This document shows, piece by piece, positions 25,438 to 34,285 of a DNA stretch of 60,208 bases. Position 1 is the first letter of the stretch. Each line of letters opens with the position of its first letter. The stretch lies in the NCBI GenBank assembly GCA_030550735.1, contig JAUQOT010000001.1, positions 1 through 60,208 on the forward strand, in the 5' to 3' direction. The notes under the pieces were generated by a model that was not told where the DNA came from, searched no databases, and was given only the letters and a program-made list of their open reading frames with translations. The position numbers and the translations under genes are program-made. This DNA comes from Patescibacteria group bacterium. GTDB taxonomy: Bacteria; Patescibacteriota; Minisyncoccia; UBA6257; HR35.

Positions 25438-25844
25438 TACAATCTAATTTTAATAACCATCCTTAAAAAAAGGAAAGGGATGAGAAGAAGAAGAAAATTA
25501 AAGATAAGGTATTTAACTCCTAAAAAACCAGGTAATCTTAAAAACAAAAAAATAATTAAGTTAAAAATAAGAAATGACGTTAAAAGAGGCAACAAATTTT
25601 CATAATTAAAAAACTTAAAAAAAAGCGAAACCAAGAGAAATGACAAAGAAGAAACAAAGAGAAAAAATCCAAAGGGTTTCAAATAAAAAAAGTCATTTAA
25701 AAAAGAAGTTAAAAGTAAAAAAAGAAAAAGTTTCTTTTCTTTTTGGAATAAATAAAACCAGAGAAAAAGCGAATTAATAAAAATATAAGGAAAAAAAATA
25801 GAAAAGAATAAATTAAGGATAATACCCCCTAAAAAAATTATCAT
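25437..25844 (-). CDS. mreD: MreD-like membrane protein
   Basis: 135 residues, four to five predicted membrane segments and almost no polar stretches. Sequence identity to MreD cannot be judged by eye. The call rests on size, topology and exact position between mreC and mrdA, with a 4-nt overlap with mreC and a 1-nt overlap with mrdA. Confidence 0.65.
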   Translation of the reverse strand: MIIFLGGIILNLFFSIFFPYIFINSLFLWFYLFQKEKKLFLFLLLTSFLNDFFYLKPFGFFLFVSSLSFLLVSLFFKFFNYENLLPLLTSFLIFNLIIFLFLRLPGFLGVKYLIFNFLLLLIPFLFLRMVIKIRL

Positions 25845-26560
25845 TTGTAAACAAAAAACCTATTATCTTCAAATAAACCAGACAATTTAACAATTATTCT
25901 AAAAGAATTCACATTAACTTGTTCAAGATCAGAAATTGTGCCAACTAAAAAATTTGGTTTAAAGATAGAATCACCACCATAAGTAAAAACAAGCATGTCT
26001 TTTCTAATTTTATAATTTTTAGCATCATTAATTTCAACAAAACCATTGACTAAAGTTCTACCTGAACCTAAAAATTTATTTTCCGAATCGCTCAAATTAA
26101 AAACAATATCGGGGTGAAGTAGAGTTTTAATAATTAAATAATTTTTAGTCTTTTGAAAAATGAAACCTATTAAAACAAAATTTCTATCAATTACAATATC
26201 TCCCTCATTAACATCATCTCGAAAACTTGCATAAAATAAACCTTGAGGATCTTTTTTATAAATTTCTAAAGGAATAATATTAGTTAATTCTTCAAGAGAT
26301 TTGTTTTTTTCTTCAATCTTCTTAAGATTGAGTTTTAACTGGGAAACTTCTTGAAGAAGATAAAAGTATTTTTCTCTATACTCATCGTTATTTTTCAAAA
26401 AAGACCCTCTCAAATTGATAAAAAAATCATTGATAATTTTTTGGATTTTTAAAGAAACAAGAAAAATTTTGTTTTCTTCATTGGCTAAAACTGTTGATGA
26501 TAAAATAAAAATGAAAAATCCTATCAAAGTTAAAATTAAAAATTTTTTTAAATCAAACAT
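25841..26560 (-). CDS. mreC: Rod shape-determining protein MreC
   Basis: 239 residues: one N-terminal membrane helix (7-25), a coiled coil (about 60-90, YLLQEVSQLKLNLKKIEEKN) and a beta-barrel domain with GLFYASFRDDVNEGDIVI, GRTLVNGFVEI and FKPNFLVGTISDLEQ. It links MreB to PBP2 outside the membrane. It overlaps mreB by 8 nt and mreD by 4 nt. Confidence 0.88.
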   Translation of the reverse strand: MFDLKKFLILTLIGFFIFILSSTVLANEENKIFLVSLKIQKIINDFFINLRGSFLKNNDEYREKYFYLLQEVSQLKLNLKKIEEKNKSLEELTNIIPLEIYKKDPQGLFYASFRDDVNEGDIVIDRNFVLIGFIFQKTKNYLIIKTLLHPDIVFNLSDSENKFLGSGRTLVNGFVEINDAKNYKIRKDMLVFTYGGDSIFKPNFLVGTISDLEQVNVNSFRIIVKLSGLFEDNRFFVYK

Positions 26561-27572
26561 TGATTAAAAATTTTCTATATCTTTCAAAATCTTCAATAAT
26601 TTTACCTATCCCTCTAATAACAGCAAACTTTGGTTCTTCAACTAAATTTACTTTTATTTTAACCTCTTTTTCTAAAAAACTATCGATTCCTTCAATTAAT
26701 GATCCACCCCCTCCTAAAAATATTCCGAGAGTTGTAACATCACCTAAAAGATCAGGTGGTGCCATATTTATAATATCCTTCAAATTGCTTGCAATTTCTA
26801 ATAAAGAATCAAAAATACTTTCTCGAAGATCATTGGAAGTAAAATTAACTTCTTTAGGTAGTCCGCTATAAATATCTCTTCCTTTAAGCAAGAAAGAAGC
26901 AGGTTGTAAGCGATTATTTAAACTTCCTACTTTTAATTTTGCCTCGGCTGCTTGGCTTTCACCTATTATTATTTCGTATTTTTCTTTTACATATTCAATA
27001 ATATTTTGATTAAAAATTTCTCCACCTATCTTTATACTCTTACCTATAACAACACCACCCAAAGAAATAAGAGCTATATCTGTTGTACCACCCCCAATAT
27101 CCACTACTAAAACCCCTTTTGCTTCATCAATATCTAAATTGGCCCCCAAAGCAAAAGCAATTGGTTCTTCAACTAAATAAACATTTCTTGCTCCAACACC
27201 TTTGCCAACATCAATAACTCCTCTTTTTTGAACCTCAGTAAGATTAAGAGGAATTCCTATTAAAACCCTTAACCCGAAAAGAGAAAAATAATCTTTCTTA
27301 ATGTTTCTCAAAATTTCCTCAAGAAAATAAAGAGCTTCATCAAAATTAGTCACAATTCCAAAATTAACGGGTTTTATAACTTCAATGTAAGCAGGATTTT
27401 TACCTATCATTTTCCGAGCTTCTTCACCTATAGCTAAGATACTCTGATTTCTTTTATTAAAAGCAATAACTGTTGGGATTTCAGCAATGAAACCTTTATC
27501 TTTAAGATATACCTTTGTTGTTGATGTCCCTAAATCGATTCCTAACCAAATCTCTGTTTTTATTTTTATCAT
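26553..27572 (-). CDS. mreB: Rod shape-determining protein MreB (copy 1)
   Basis: Bacterial actin that organises lateral wall synthesis. From the ATG at 27572 it has 339 residues. It shows phosphate 1 WLGIDLGTSTTKVYLK, VEEPIAFALGANL, phosphate 2 VVDIGGGTTDIALISLGGVV, and adenosine LGGGGSLIEGIDSFL. I rejected the 16-codon extension to 27620 because it runs into proS and is unlike MreB. This copy leads mreC-mreD-mrdA; a second copy lies at 31564-32568. Confidence 0.95.
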   Translation of the reverse strand: MIKIKTEIWLGIDLGTSTTKVYLKDKGFIAEIPTVIAFNKRNQSILAIGEEARKMIGKNPAYIEVIKPVNFGIVTNFDEALYFLEEILRNIKKDYFSLFGLRVLIGIPLNLTEVQKRGVIDVGKGVGARNVYLVEEPIAFALGANLDIDEAKGVLVVDIGGGTTDIALISLGGVVIGKSIKIGGEIFNQNIIEYVKEKYEIIIGESQAAEAKLKVGSLNNRLQPASFLLKGRDIYSGLPKEVNFTSNDLRESIFDSLLEIASNLKDIINMAPPDLLGDVTTLGIFLGGGGSLIEGIDSFLEKEVKIKVNLVEEPKFAVIRGIGKIIEDFERYRKFLINV

Positions 27573-27573
27573 T

Positions 27574-29001
27574 TTAATAAGCTTGAGCAAAAATCCAGCG
27601 ACGATTACTTTCTTTACCACAATAAACGCATTTCCCTTTTTCTTCTTTAAAATCTAAAGGTAAACATCGTGTTGAAGCTTTAGTTTCTTCTTTAATTTTT
27701 TGCTCGCATATTTCATTTTCGCACCAAAAAGCAAAAACAAAACCCCTTTGAGTTGTCATTATTTCTTTAAATTCTTCATAATCTTCAATTTCATAAAAAT
27801 TTTCTAAAGTGAGTTTTTTTGATTTTTCTAATAACTTCTTAACAAAATCTTCTTTAATATCCTCGTAATCTTTTAAAAATTCTTCAAACTTTAAGGTTTT
27901 TCTTTCGCTTGTATCTCTTCGGTAAAAAGTAATTTTATCTTCTTTAATTTCTTTTTCACCAATCTCAATTCTAAAAGGAGCACCCTTTAAATCCCATTTA
28001 TTAAATTTAAATCCTGGAGTTTCGCTTCTGTTTTCATCAAAAAAGACTCTTAAATTATTTTCTTCTAAATGGTTTTTTATTTTTCTAAGCTTTTCAACAA
28101 TCAAACTTTCTTTACTACTTGAATAAATTGGAATTAAAACAATTTCATAAGGAGCAACTGCTGGAGGTAAAATTAATCCTTTATCATCGCTATTAACCAT
28201 AAAAATAGCTCCTAAAGATCTTGTTGAAAAACCCCAAGAATTTTGCCAAACATATTTAAGCTGGTTTTTTTCATCTTGAAATTTAATTTCAAAAGGAATT
28301 GAGAAGTTTTGTCCTAAATCATGAGAAGTACAACCTTGAAGAGCTTTACCATCTGGCATTAAAATCTCATAAGTAAAAGTTTTTAAAGCACCAGCAAATT
28401 TTTCACTTTCTGATTTTTGTCCACCAAATCCAAAAATACCAAGATATTTTTGATAAACTTCAATATATACCTCTAGAGCTTTATAAACGGTATCGAGAGA
28501 ATCTTCATGAGTAGCATGAGCACCGTGTCCTTCTTGCCATAAAAACTCAGTATTCCTTAAAAAAGGAAATGGTCTTTTTTCCCATCTTATAACATTGCAC
28601 CACTGATTAATAATTAAAGGAAGATCACGATACGATTGAATCCATCGAGAAAAAGCATCATACATAATTGTTTCCGATGTTGGTCTAACAATTAATTTTT
28701 CTTCCAATTCTTCTCCGCCAGCATAAGTAACTACTGCAACTTCGGGACTAAAACCTTCAAGGTGTTCTTTTTCCTTACTTAATAAAGATTCGGGAATAAA
28801 TAAAGGAAAATAAGTATTAAAAGCACCAATTTTAGTTTTAATTAAACCATCAAGAAGTTTTTGAAGATTCTCCCAAATAGCATAACCATAAGGTTTAAAG
28901 ATGATTGTTCCTCTAACTGGTCCATAATCAAAAATATCTGCTTCTTTCAAAACTGTAAGATACCAAGAAGAGAGATTTTCTTTTTTTGAAATATTCATCA
29001 T
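27574..29001 (-). CDS. proS: Prolyl-tRNA synthetase (archaeal/eukaryotic type)
   Basis: 475 residues, class II, of the shorter form without the bacterial INS editing insertion. Motif 2 lies in VIRWEKRPFPFLRNTEFLWQEGH (two adjoining pieces). GCTSHDLGQNFS, VWQNSWGFSTRSLGA and LPPAVAPYEIVLIPI match the archaeal-type ProRS. An anticodon-binding domain and a C-terminal zinc-like domain (CENEIC ... CVYCGKESNRRWIFAQAY) complete it. It overlaps the rseP stop by 4 nt and ends 1 nt before mreB. Confidence 0.95.
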   Translation of the reverse strand: MMNISKKENLSSWYLTVLKEADIFDYGPVRGTIIFKPYGYAIWENLQKLLDGLIKTKIGAFNTYFPLFIPESLLSKEKEHLEGFSPEVAVVTYAGGEELEEKLIVRPTSETIMYDAFSRWIQSYRDLPLIINQWCNVIRWEKRPFPFLRNTEFLWQEGHGAHATHEDSLDTVYKALEVYIEVYQKYLGIFGFGGQKSESEKFAGALKTFTYEILMPDGKALQGCTSHDLGQNFSIPFEIKFQDEKNQLKYVWQNSWGFSTRSLGAIFMVNSDDKGLILPPAVAPYEIVLIPIYSSSKESLIVEKLRKIKNHLEENNLRVFFDENRSETPGFKFNKWDLKGAPFRIEIGEKEIKEDKITFYRRDTSERKTLKFEEFLKDYEDIKEDFVKKLLEKSKKLTLENFYEIEDYEEFKEIMTTQRGFVFAFWCENEICEQKIKEETKASTRCLPLDFKEEKGKCVYCGKESNRRWIFAQAY

Positions 29002-30056
29002 CTTTGTTTTAATAATTTTAAAATATCTTTAAAAGTAATTAATAAAAGGAGAAAGAAGAGAAAATAAAAACCTATTTGATGAATTAAAGATTCTATTTTA
29101 ACATTTAACCTTCGTTTTGTTAAGCCTTCATAAATAAAAAAAATAACTCTTCCCCCATCAAGAGCTGGAAAAGGTAGAATATTAAAAAAAACTAAATAAA
29201 GCGAAAGAACACCAATAAAATAAAAAACATATCCTAAACCAAAATTCTCAATATTATTAATAATATACTGATAATAAGAGAAAATACCAACAGGTCCAAC
29301 AATTTCACCAGCAATTTTTTCGCCTTCAAATAAACTTTTAAGAAAAAAGTAAAAATTTGAAATAATATTTAAAAATTGTGATACGGTTTCTTTCAAACCA
29401 TAAACAAAATTAAGTGGAAAGGGTTTTGTTTCGAAAACAAAATTAGACAAATAAACACCCAAAACCCCTCCAGAAGAAAGGGCTTTTTCGGGTAACCTAA
29501 GATTTACTTCTTTTAACTCGCCTCTCCTTTCAATTTTTAAAACAATATCTTTACCTAAATTATTTTTTAAAAAACTAGAAAACTCTTGGGGGTTTTTAAA
29601 GTAAAATTCTTTGTTATCAATTTTTAGACTTCGGATAATGTCACCAATAGAAAAAATTTCTTTAAAAGGAGAGTCTAACAAAAAACCTGAAATAATAATT
29701 TGCTGAGTTGGTCGAGGAAAGGCTATTAGAAAACTTAAAGAAAAAAGAAAATAAGCAAGAAAAAAATTCATTAAAGCACCGCCGAGGGTTATTATTATTC
29801 TTTTTCCTACCGGAAGAGTATAAAAACCTTCTTCTTCGGGATTTTCTTCACCCTTTAATTTGACATAACCACCCAAAAGGAGAATACCAAAAGAGCAAAC
29901 GGTTTCCTTAATTTTTTTAGAAAAAATTTTGGGAGGAAAACCCAAAGAAAACTCAAGAACCGGAAGTTTAAATTTTTTAGCCATTAAAAAATGACCGAAT
30001 TCATGAACAAAAATTATCAAATTAAGAAAAAAAAGAAAACTTAAAATGTCCATCAT
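28998..30056 (-). CDS. rseP: RIP metalloprotease RseP/site-2 protease
   Basis: Intramembrane zinc protease of the M50 family, 352 residues. The first membrane helix carries HEFGHFLMAKKFKLP (HExxH). GGYVKLKGEE follows, then a PDZ domain (about 130-205) and the distal zinc ligand in NILPFPALDGGRVIFF. It cleaves membrane-spanning substrates such as anti-sigma factors or signal-peptide remnants. It overlaps the frr stop (TAATG) and the proS start, so it is in one operon. Confidence 0.94.
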   Translation of the reverse strand: MMDILSFLFFLNLIIFVHEFGHFLMAKKFKLPVLEFSLGFPPKIFSKKIKETVCSFGILLLGGYVKLKGEENPEEEGFYTLPVGKRIIITLGGALMNFFLAYFLFSLSFLIAFPRPTQQIIISGFLLDSPFKEIFSIGDIIRSLKIDNKEFYFKNPQEFSSFLKNNLGKDIVLKIERRGELKEVNLRLPEKALSSGGVLGVYLSNFVFETKPFPLNFVYGLKETVSQFLNIISNFYFFLKSLFEGEKIAGEIVGPVGIFSYYQYIINNIENFGLGYVFYFIGVLSLYLVFFNILPFPALDGGRVIFFIYEGLTKRRLNVKIESLIHQIGFYFLFFLLLLITFKDILKLLKQR

Positions 30057-30598
30057 TAACCTAAAACTTCCTTTTCTTTGTTTTTAAAAATTTCTTCGAC
30101 CTTCTTGTTAAAAGCTTCAATTTCTTTATCCATCTCTTCTCTATTTCGATAAAAACTATCTTCGGAAATTTCTCCTTTTTCTTTCTTGTTTTTTAAAGTT
30201 TTTAAAAATTCGTCTCTTAATTTTCTTGCTTTAATTCTTACTTCTTCTTTTAGTTGATTTAATGATTTTAAAATATTTCTTTTTGTTTCTTCAGTTAAAG
30301 GAGGAAATTTCACAATTAAACTTTTTTTCTCTTTAGAGATACTCAAACCTAAATTTTTGTTCCTGATTCCCGATTCAATTTCATTTATCATACTTTCATC
30401 AAAAACTTCTATTTTAAAAGTAAGAAAATCTAATTGGGAAATAAAACCTAAAGCTTTTAAAGGAAAATTCTGACCATAAATTTCGATTTCAAGATTCTCT
30501 AAAAAAGAAAGACCTAAACGATGACCTCGGATTTCTTGAAGTTTTCTATTTGCTTCTGAAATAAGTTTTTCTAACTCATTTTTAAAATCATTTATCAT
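30056..30598 (-). CDS. frr: Ribosome recycling factor
   Basis: 180-residue three-helix-bundle protein that splits post-termination ribosomes with EF-G. Recognisable by LIVKFPPLTEETKRNILKSL, VRIKARKLRDEFLKTLKNKK and the C-terminal DKEIEAFNKKVEEIFKNKE. It lacks the usual N-terminal IRTGRA (here IRGHRLGL). Its ATG overlaps the stop of the small membrane protein upstream in an ATGA. Confidence 0.93.
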   Translation of the reverse strand: MINDFKNELEKLISEANRKLQEIRGHRLGLSFLENLEIEIYGQNFPLKALGFISQLDFLTFKIEVFDESMINEIESGIRNKNLGLSISKEKKSLIVKFPPLTEETKRNILKSLNQLKEEVRIKARKLRDEFLKTLKNKKEKGEISEDSFYRNREEMDKEIEAFNKKVEEIFKNKEKEVLG

Positions 30599-30756
30599 CT
30601 AAAATGAATAATATTTTTTAATAATCGACTTAAATCAATTGATTTACCAATTTCTTCAATTTGGAACAAAAAATTAATTTTTAAAATTGAAAAAAATATA
30701 AAAAGAAAAATAATCATAAATAAGAGAAATTTATAGGCTTTCCAAACTTTATCCAT
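30595..30756 (-). CDS. 53-residue single-span membrane protein
   Basis: A short ORF on the minus strand. It begins MDKVWKAYKFLLFMIIFLFI and ends SRLLKNIIHFR, with one hydrophobic helix at residues 10-27 and a polar tail. It overlaps the holB stop by 8 nt and the frr start by 4 nt (ATGA), exactly the spacing used throughout this operon, and fills what would otherwise be one of the larger gaps in it. I recognise no family. The tail could be a membrane tether for a neighbour's product, but that is conjecture. Confidence 0.6.
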   Translation of the reverse strand: MDKVWKAYKFLLFMIIFLFIFFSILKINFLFQIEEIGKSIDLSRLLKNIIHFR

Positions 30757-31564
30757 AATTTAATATAAAACTTGTTAATTGAAGGTCCCAATTAAAATCA
30801 TATTCTGTTTCATTATAAAGTTCTAGTAATTCTTTTATTTTATCAAAATCTTTATAACTAAGTTGGGAACCTTTTTTAATTTTTTCAATTAGATCTTGGC
30901 GATAAACTAAGATTAAAATTTCAAGAAGATTCCGAAAAAAAGAATCTTCATCGGGAAAATTTTTTAATCTCAAAGAATTAATTTTTTCTAAAGAAGTCAT
31001 TTGGAAAAATTTTTTTAAATATTCAAAAAAATGACGTTCTTCTAAAAGTTTAATTGCTTTGCCGGGTTGAAAAGGATAAATTTTCAAGACAAAATCAATT
31101 TCAAAATCGGAAAAATTTCTCTCTTTTAATATTTTAAAAGTTAACTCTTTTTCCAAAAAACCAAATTTTAAAACAATGGCTCTTGATCTAATCGTGGGGA
31201 GGATTTTTCTAAATTTATGAGTTACAAAAACAAAAAGCGTTGAAGAAGATGGTTCTTCGATTGTTTTCAAGATAACATTTTGACTTTCTTCTTTTAATTT
31301 ATGAAAATCATCCACTAAAATAACTCTTTTTTCTTTATTTTTTTTATAACTCAATCTTTCTAGAAATCTAGCTGTTTCAATTCTTAAAATTTTATCTTTA
31401 GTTTGAATGACAATTTTTTCCCAATTTTCAAAAGAAAAAATTATTTCTTTTACTAAATTAAACTTTCCCACGCCTTCTGGACCGCTTAAAATTAATACCC
31501 CTTTCTTTTCATTTACTAACCATTCTTTTAAAAAATTTTTCTCTTTTTCATGACCGTGAATCAT
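30749..31564 (-). CDS. holB: DNA polymerase III delta' subunit (clamp loader)
   Basis: 271-residue AAA+ protein: Walker A LSGPEGVGKFNLV (GxxGxGK, with Phe after the Lys), Walker B region RVILVDDFHKL, EEPSSSTLFVFVTHKFRKI and the SRC-like sensor LPTIRSRAIVL. The zinc module of classical delta'/gamma is absent. It helps load the beta clamp at primed sites. Its stop overlaps the small membrane protein, and its start abuts the second mreB. Confidence 0.85.
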   Translation of the reverse strand: MIHGHEKEKNFLKEWLVNEKKGVLILSGPEGVGKFNLVKEIIFSFENWEKIVIQTKDKILRIETARFLERLSYKKNKEKRVILVDDFHKLKEESQNVILKTIEEPSSSTLFVFVTHKFRKILPTIRSRAIVLKFGFLEKELTFKILKERNFSDFEIDFVLKIYPFQPGKAIKLLEERHFFEYLKKFFQMTSLEKINSLRLKNFPDEDSFFRNLLEILILVYRQDLIEKIKKGSQLSYKDFDKIKELLELYNETEYDFNWDLQLTSFILNYG

Positions 31565-32568
31565 TAAGACTGAATAATTTTTTGATAAATTTCGATTTTA
31601 TCAAGAACTTTTCCTGTTCCTCGAGCTACAGCAAAAAGAGGGTTCTCGGCTATATAGGCTTTAATTGATGTTTGAAAAGTAATTAACTTATCTATTTCTC
31701 TAAGAAGAGCTCCACCTCCTGAAAGAACCATACCTCTTTCCATAATATCAGCAACTAATTCTGGCGGCGTTGATGCCAAAACTCTTTTAATTCCTGAAAC
31801 TATTTCCTTAAGTTCCTTTGAAATAGCTTCAGCTATTTGTGATGAAGAAAGTTCAATGCTTTTAGGTAAACCAGTTAAATAATCAACACCATAAACATTC
31901 ATTTTAATTTCATCTTTAGAATTTTTAAGTGGTAAAGCAGAGCCAATTTGAATTTTTATTGTTTCTGCTGTTTTTTCTCCAATTGCTAAGTTGAATTTTC
32001 TTCTTAAATATTCTCTAATTGCTTCATCCATTTTATCACCGGCAATTTTTAAAGATTCAAAATTAACTATCCCACCCAAAGAAATAACTGCAATTTCAGT
32101 AGTTCCTCCACCAATATTTACAATCATATTTCCTAAAGGATTTTGAATTGGCATTTCAGCTCCAAGAGCAGCTAAAATAGGTTCTTTGATAGGATGAACC
32201 TCTCTGGCTCCAGCTTCTAAACCAGCATCAATAATAGCTCTTTTTTCCGTTGAAGTAATTCCTGCAGGCACAGAAATAACCATAATTGGTTTAAAAAAAC
32301 GCGTTATTTTGATTTTTCTCAAAAAGTACCTTAAAATAGCAAGTGTTGCTTGATAATCAGCGATAACTCCTTCTTTAAGTGGTCTGTAAATTTTTATTTC
32401 TCGGGGTGTTTTACCAATCATTTCTTTTGCCTCATTTCCGACAGCAATTATTTTCTGAAAAACTTCATCATAAGCAACAACTGTTGGTTCTGTTAAAACC
32501 ACCCCCCTACCCGGAAGATAAACATTCGAATTGGCTGTTCCTAAATCAATACCTATTTTAAAAATCAT
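31564..32568 (-). CDS. mreB: MreB (copy 2)
   Basis: 334 residues from the ATG at 32568. Phosphate 1 IGIDLGTANSNVYLPGRGVV, PIKEPILAALGAEMP, phosphate 2 IVNIGGGTTEIAVISLGGIV and VLSGGGALLREIDKL are closer to classical MreB (the T-A-N-S/T motif and GGGALL) than copy 1. It heads a run holB - small ORF - frr - rseP - proS - mreB1 - mreC - mreD - mrdA - thyX, so both actins may be on one long transcript. The ATG overlaps the divergent priA ATG by two bases in CATG; the upstream open frame to 32625 lies inside priA and is rejected. Confidence 0.95.
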   Translation of the reverse strand: MIFKIGIDLGTANSNVYLPGRGVVLTEPTVVAYDEVFQKIIAVGNEAKEMIGKTPREIKIYRPLKEGVIADYQATLAILRYFLRKIKITRFFKPIMVISVPAGITSTEKRAIIDAGLEAGAREVHPIKEPILAALGAEMPIQNPLGNMIVNIGGGTTEIAVISLGGIVNFESLKIAGDKMDEAIREYLRRKFNLAIGEKTAETIKIQIGSALPLKNSKDEIKMNVYGVDYLTGLPKSIELSSSQIAEAISKELKEIVSGIKRVLASTPPELVADIMERGMVLSGGGALLREIDKLITFQTSIKAYIAENPLFAVARGTGKVLDKIEIYQKIIQS

Positions 32569-34285
32569 GGTAGAAAAAGAATATTTTACTCTCAATATTA
32601 TACCACTAATTTCTCTTCCTCCCAATTCTCCAGATTTTTTTACTTATTTTAGCGATGAAAAATTAAAACCATATAGTTTAGTAGAAATCAATTTTAAAAA
32701 CAAAATAATCAAAGGTGTTGTTTTTGAAGTATTAAAAACATCAAAGGCAAGGCAAGAAATAAAAGAAATTTTGCCCAAAATAAAGAAAATAAATAAAGTC
32801 ATTTCTTATGAAGAGGTTCTCTCATCTTCTGATGTTTTTTTAATAAAATGGTTGAGTAATTATTTTGGTTTTTCTTTTCCTTTCATTTTGAAAAATTTTT
32901 TTTATCCTCTTATAAAGTTAGATTTAAAAGATTTTTTTCTTCAATCAGAAAAAAGAACTTCGTTTAAGTGGTTAAAGGAAATAGACAAATTAATTTTAAA
33001 AAATAAAAAAACGTTAGTAGTTGTACCAGAGGTTTCTTTTGCTTTTGAAGCAGAAAATTTTTTCAAAAAATTTAATTTACCAATCTTTCGTCTTCTTCCT
33101 CCTCTTACTAAATCGAAAATTGAAAAATTAAAAATAGGTCTCAAAAATAAAGAACTAATCTTAATCACTTCAAAAAAACTTGTTTTTAATCTAATAGATT
33201 TTTTTAATCTTTTAATTATTTACCGTGAAGGCCTCTTTTTTTATTATGACTTATTTAAAAATATTAATTTTGATTATAGAGAAATTTTTAAAAAATTAGC
33301 GGTTATTAAAAAAAGACAAATTATTTTTTTTGACGATTTTCCTTCTTTAGATATTCTTAAAAATAGAGAAATTAATTTAAATTTTGATTTTTCGGTTGTA
33401 AATAATTTTGAAGAAGTTGCTGTTTTGTTAAAGAATTTCAAGAAAGTAATAATTTTTATTCCTCAAAAAATTAAAGGTAGAGGCTTAATTTGTCAAACCT
33501 GTTTTTATTCTTTAAAATGTGAAACTTGTCAAAGCGATCTCATAGTAGAAGATGAAAAGGTTTATTGCTCTCTATGTTTAAAAGAAAAAAAATTGAATTT
33601 AACAATTTGTCCTAATTGTAAATCTAAAGATTCTTTTTCTTTAAAAAAAATAGGAGCAATAGGAATTTATAGTCTCTTAAAAAACTTACCTAACGTCTAC
33701 TTAATTAAAAGAAAAACAAAAAAGATGATAAAAGAAATAAGCAAAAAAGAAAGTTTCATTCTTATTGGTAGTCTATCCTTGATTTCTGGACTAACACCTG
33801 AGGTTGAAGCTGTTTTTTTCTTTAATTTTGAAAATTTTTATTTATCTTATGACCCATTTTTAAGAGAAAAATATCTACGTCTTCTTCATTATTTTAATCA
33901 AAAATCAAAAAAAGTTTTTCTGGTAACTTATTTAAGAAATCCTCTAATCGAAAAAGAAATAAAAGAAGGAAAAATTTTGGAAAGAATTCTAAAAGAAAGG
34001 CAAGTTTCAAAACTTCCACCTTATTCAAAGATAATAAAAATAATAAAGGGGAGCAAAGATTTTTACAAAATTCAAAAAGAATTCATTGAGTTAAAAGAAA
34101 AATTAAAAAAAATAACTCCTGAAGAAATAATTGGTCCAATTTTAGCTAAACCATACAGAATAAGAAATAAAAAATTTTTAGAGATAATTATTCGCAGAGA
34201 AAGCGGCGAACACAATTTAAAAAAAATACTTCATTTAAGCGAGTTTAAACCGGAAAAGATTAAAATAAACCCTCTAGAGGTTTAA
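32567..34285 (+). CDS. priA: PriA-like primosomal protein with degenerate helicase core
   Basis: 572 residues. The N-terminal part (to ~95) resembles the PriA 3'-DNA-binding domain (FTYFSDEKLKPYSLVEINF). The zinc module is complete: CQTC, CETC, CSLC and CPNC, eight Cys in the PriA order. The C-terminal region, from LIGSLSLISGLTPEVEAVFFFN to RQVSKLPPYSKIIKI (shown as end points), also matches. The helicase core is eroded. Where GVTGSGKT should be there is ordinary sequence before TLVVVPEVS, and the DEEH box reads YREG. It cannot be an ATP-driven helicase as in E. coli. Degenerate PriA proteins are known from actinobacteria. A scaffold for replication restart is the likely role. Confidence 0.82.
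   Translation: MVEKEYFTLNIIPLISLPPNSPDFFTYFSDEKLKPYSLVEINFKNKIIKGVVFEVLKTSKARQEIKEILPKIKKINKVISYEEVLSSSDVFLIKWLSNYFGFSFPFILKNFFYPLIKLDLKDFFLQSEKRTSFKWLKEIDKLILKNKKTLVVVPEVSFAFEAENFFKKFNLPIFRLLPPLTKSKIEKLKIGLKNKELILITSKKLVFNLIDFFNLLIIYREGLFFYYDLFKNINFDYREIFKKLAVIKKRQIIFFDDFPSLDILKNREINLNFDFSVVNNFEEVAVLLKNFKKVIIFIPQKIKGRGLICQTCFYSLKCETCQSDLIVEDEKVYCSLCLKEKKLNLTICPNCKSKDSFSLKKIGAIGIYSLLKNLPNVYLIKRKTKKMIKEISKKESFILIGSLSLISGLTPEVEAVFFFNFENFYLSYDPFLREKYLRLLHYFNQKSKKVFLVTYLRNPLIEKEIKEGKILERILKERQVSKLPPYSKIIKIIKGSKDFYKIQKEFIELKEKLKKITPEEIIGPILAKPYRIRNKKFLEIIIRRESGEHNLKKILHLSEFKPEKIKINPLEV

Noticed and set aside
31564..32625. N-terminally extended MreB2 start at 32625 and PriA start at 32531.
   Set aside because: Both extensions lie within the partner gene and precede well-conserved family N-termini; the CATG starts fit the families better.
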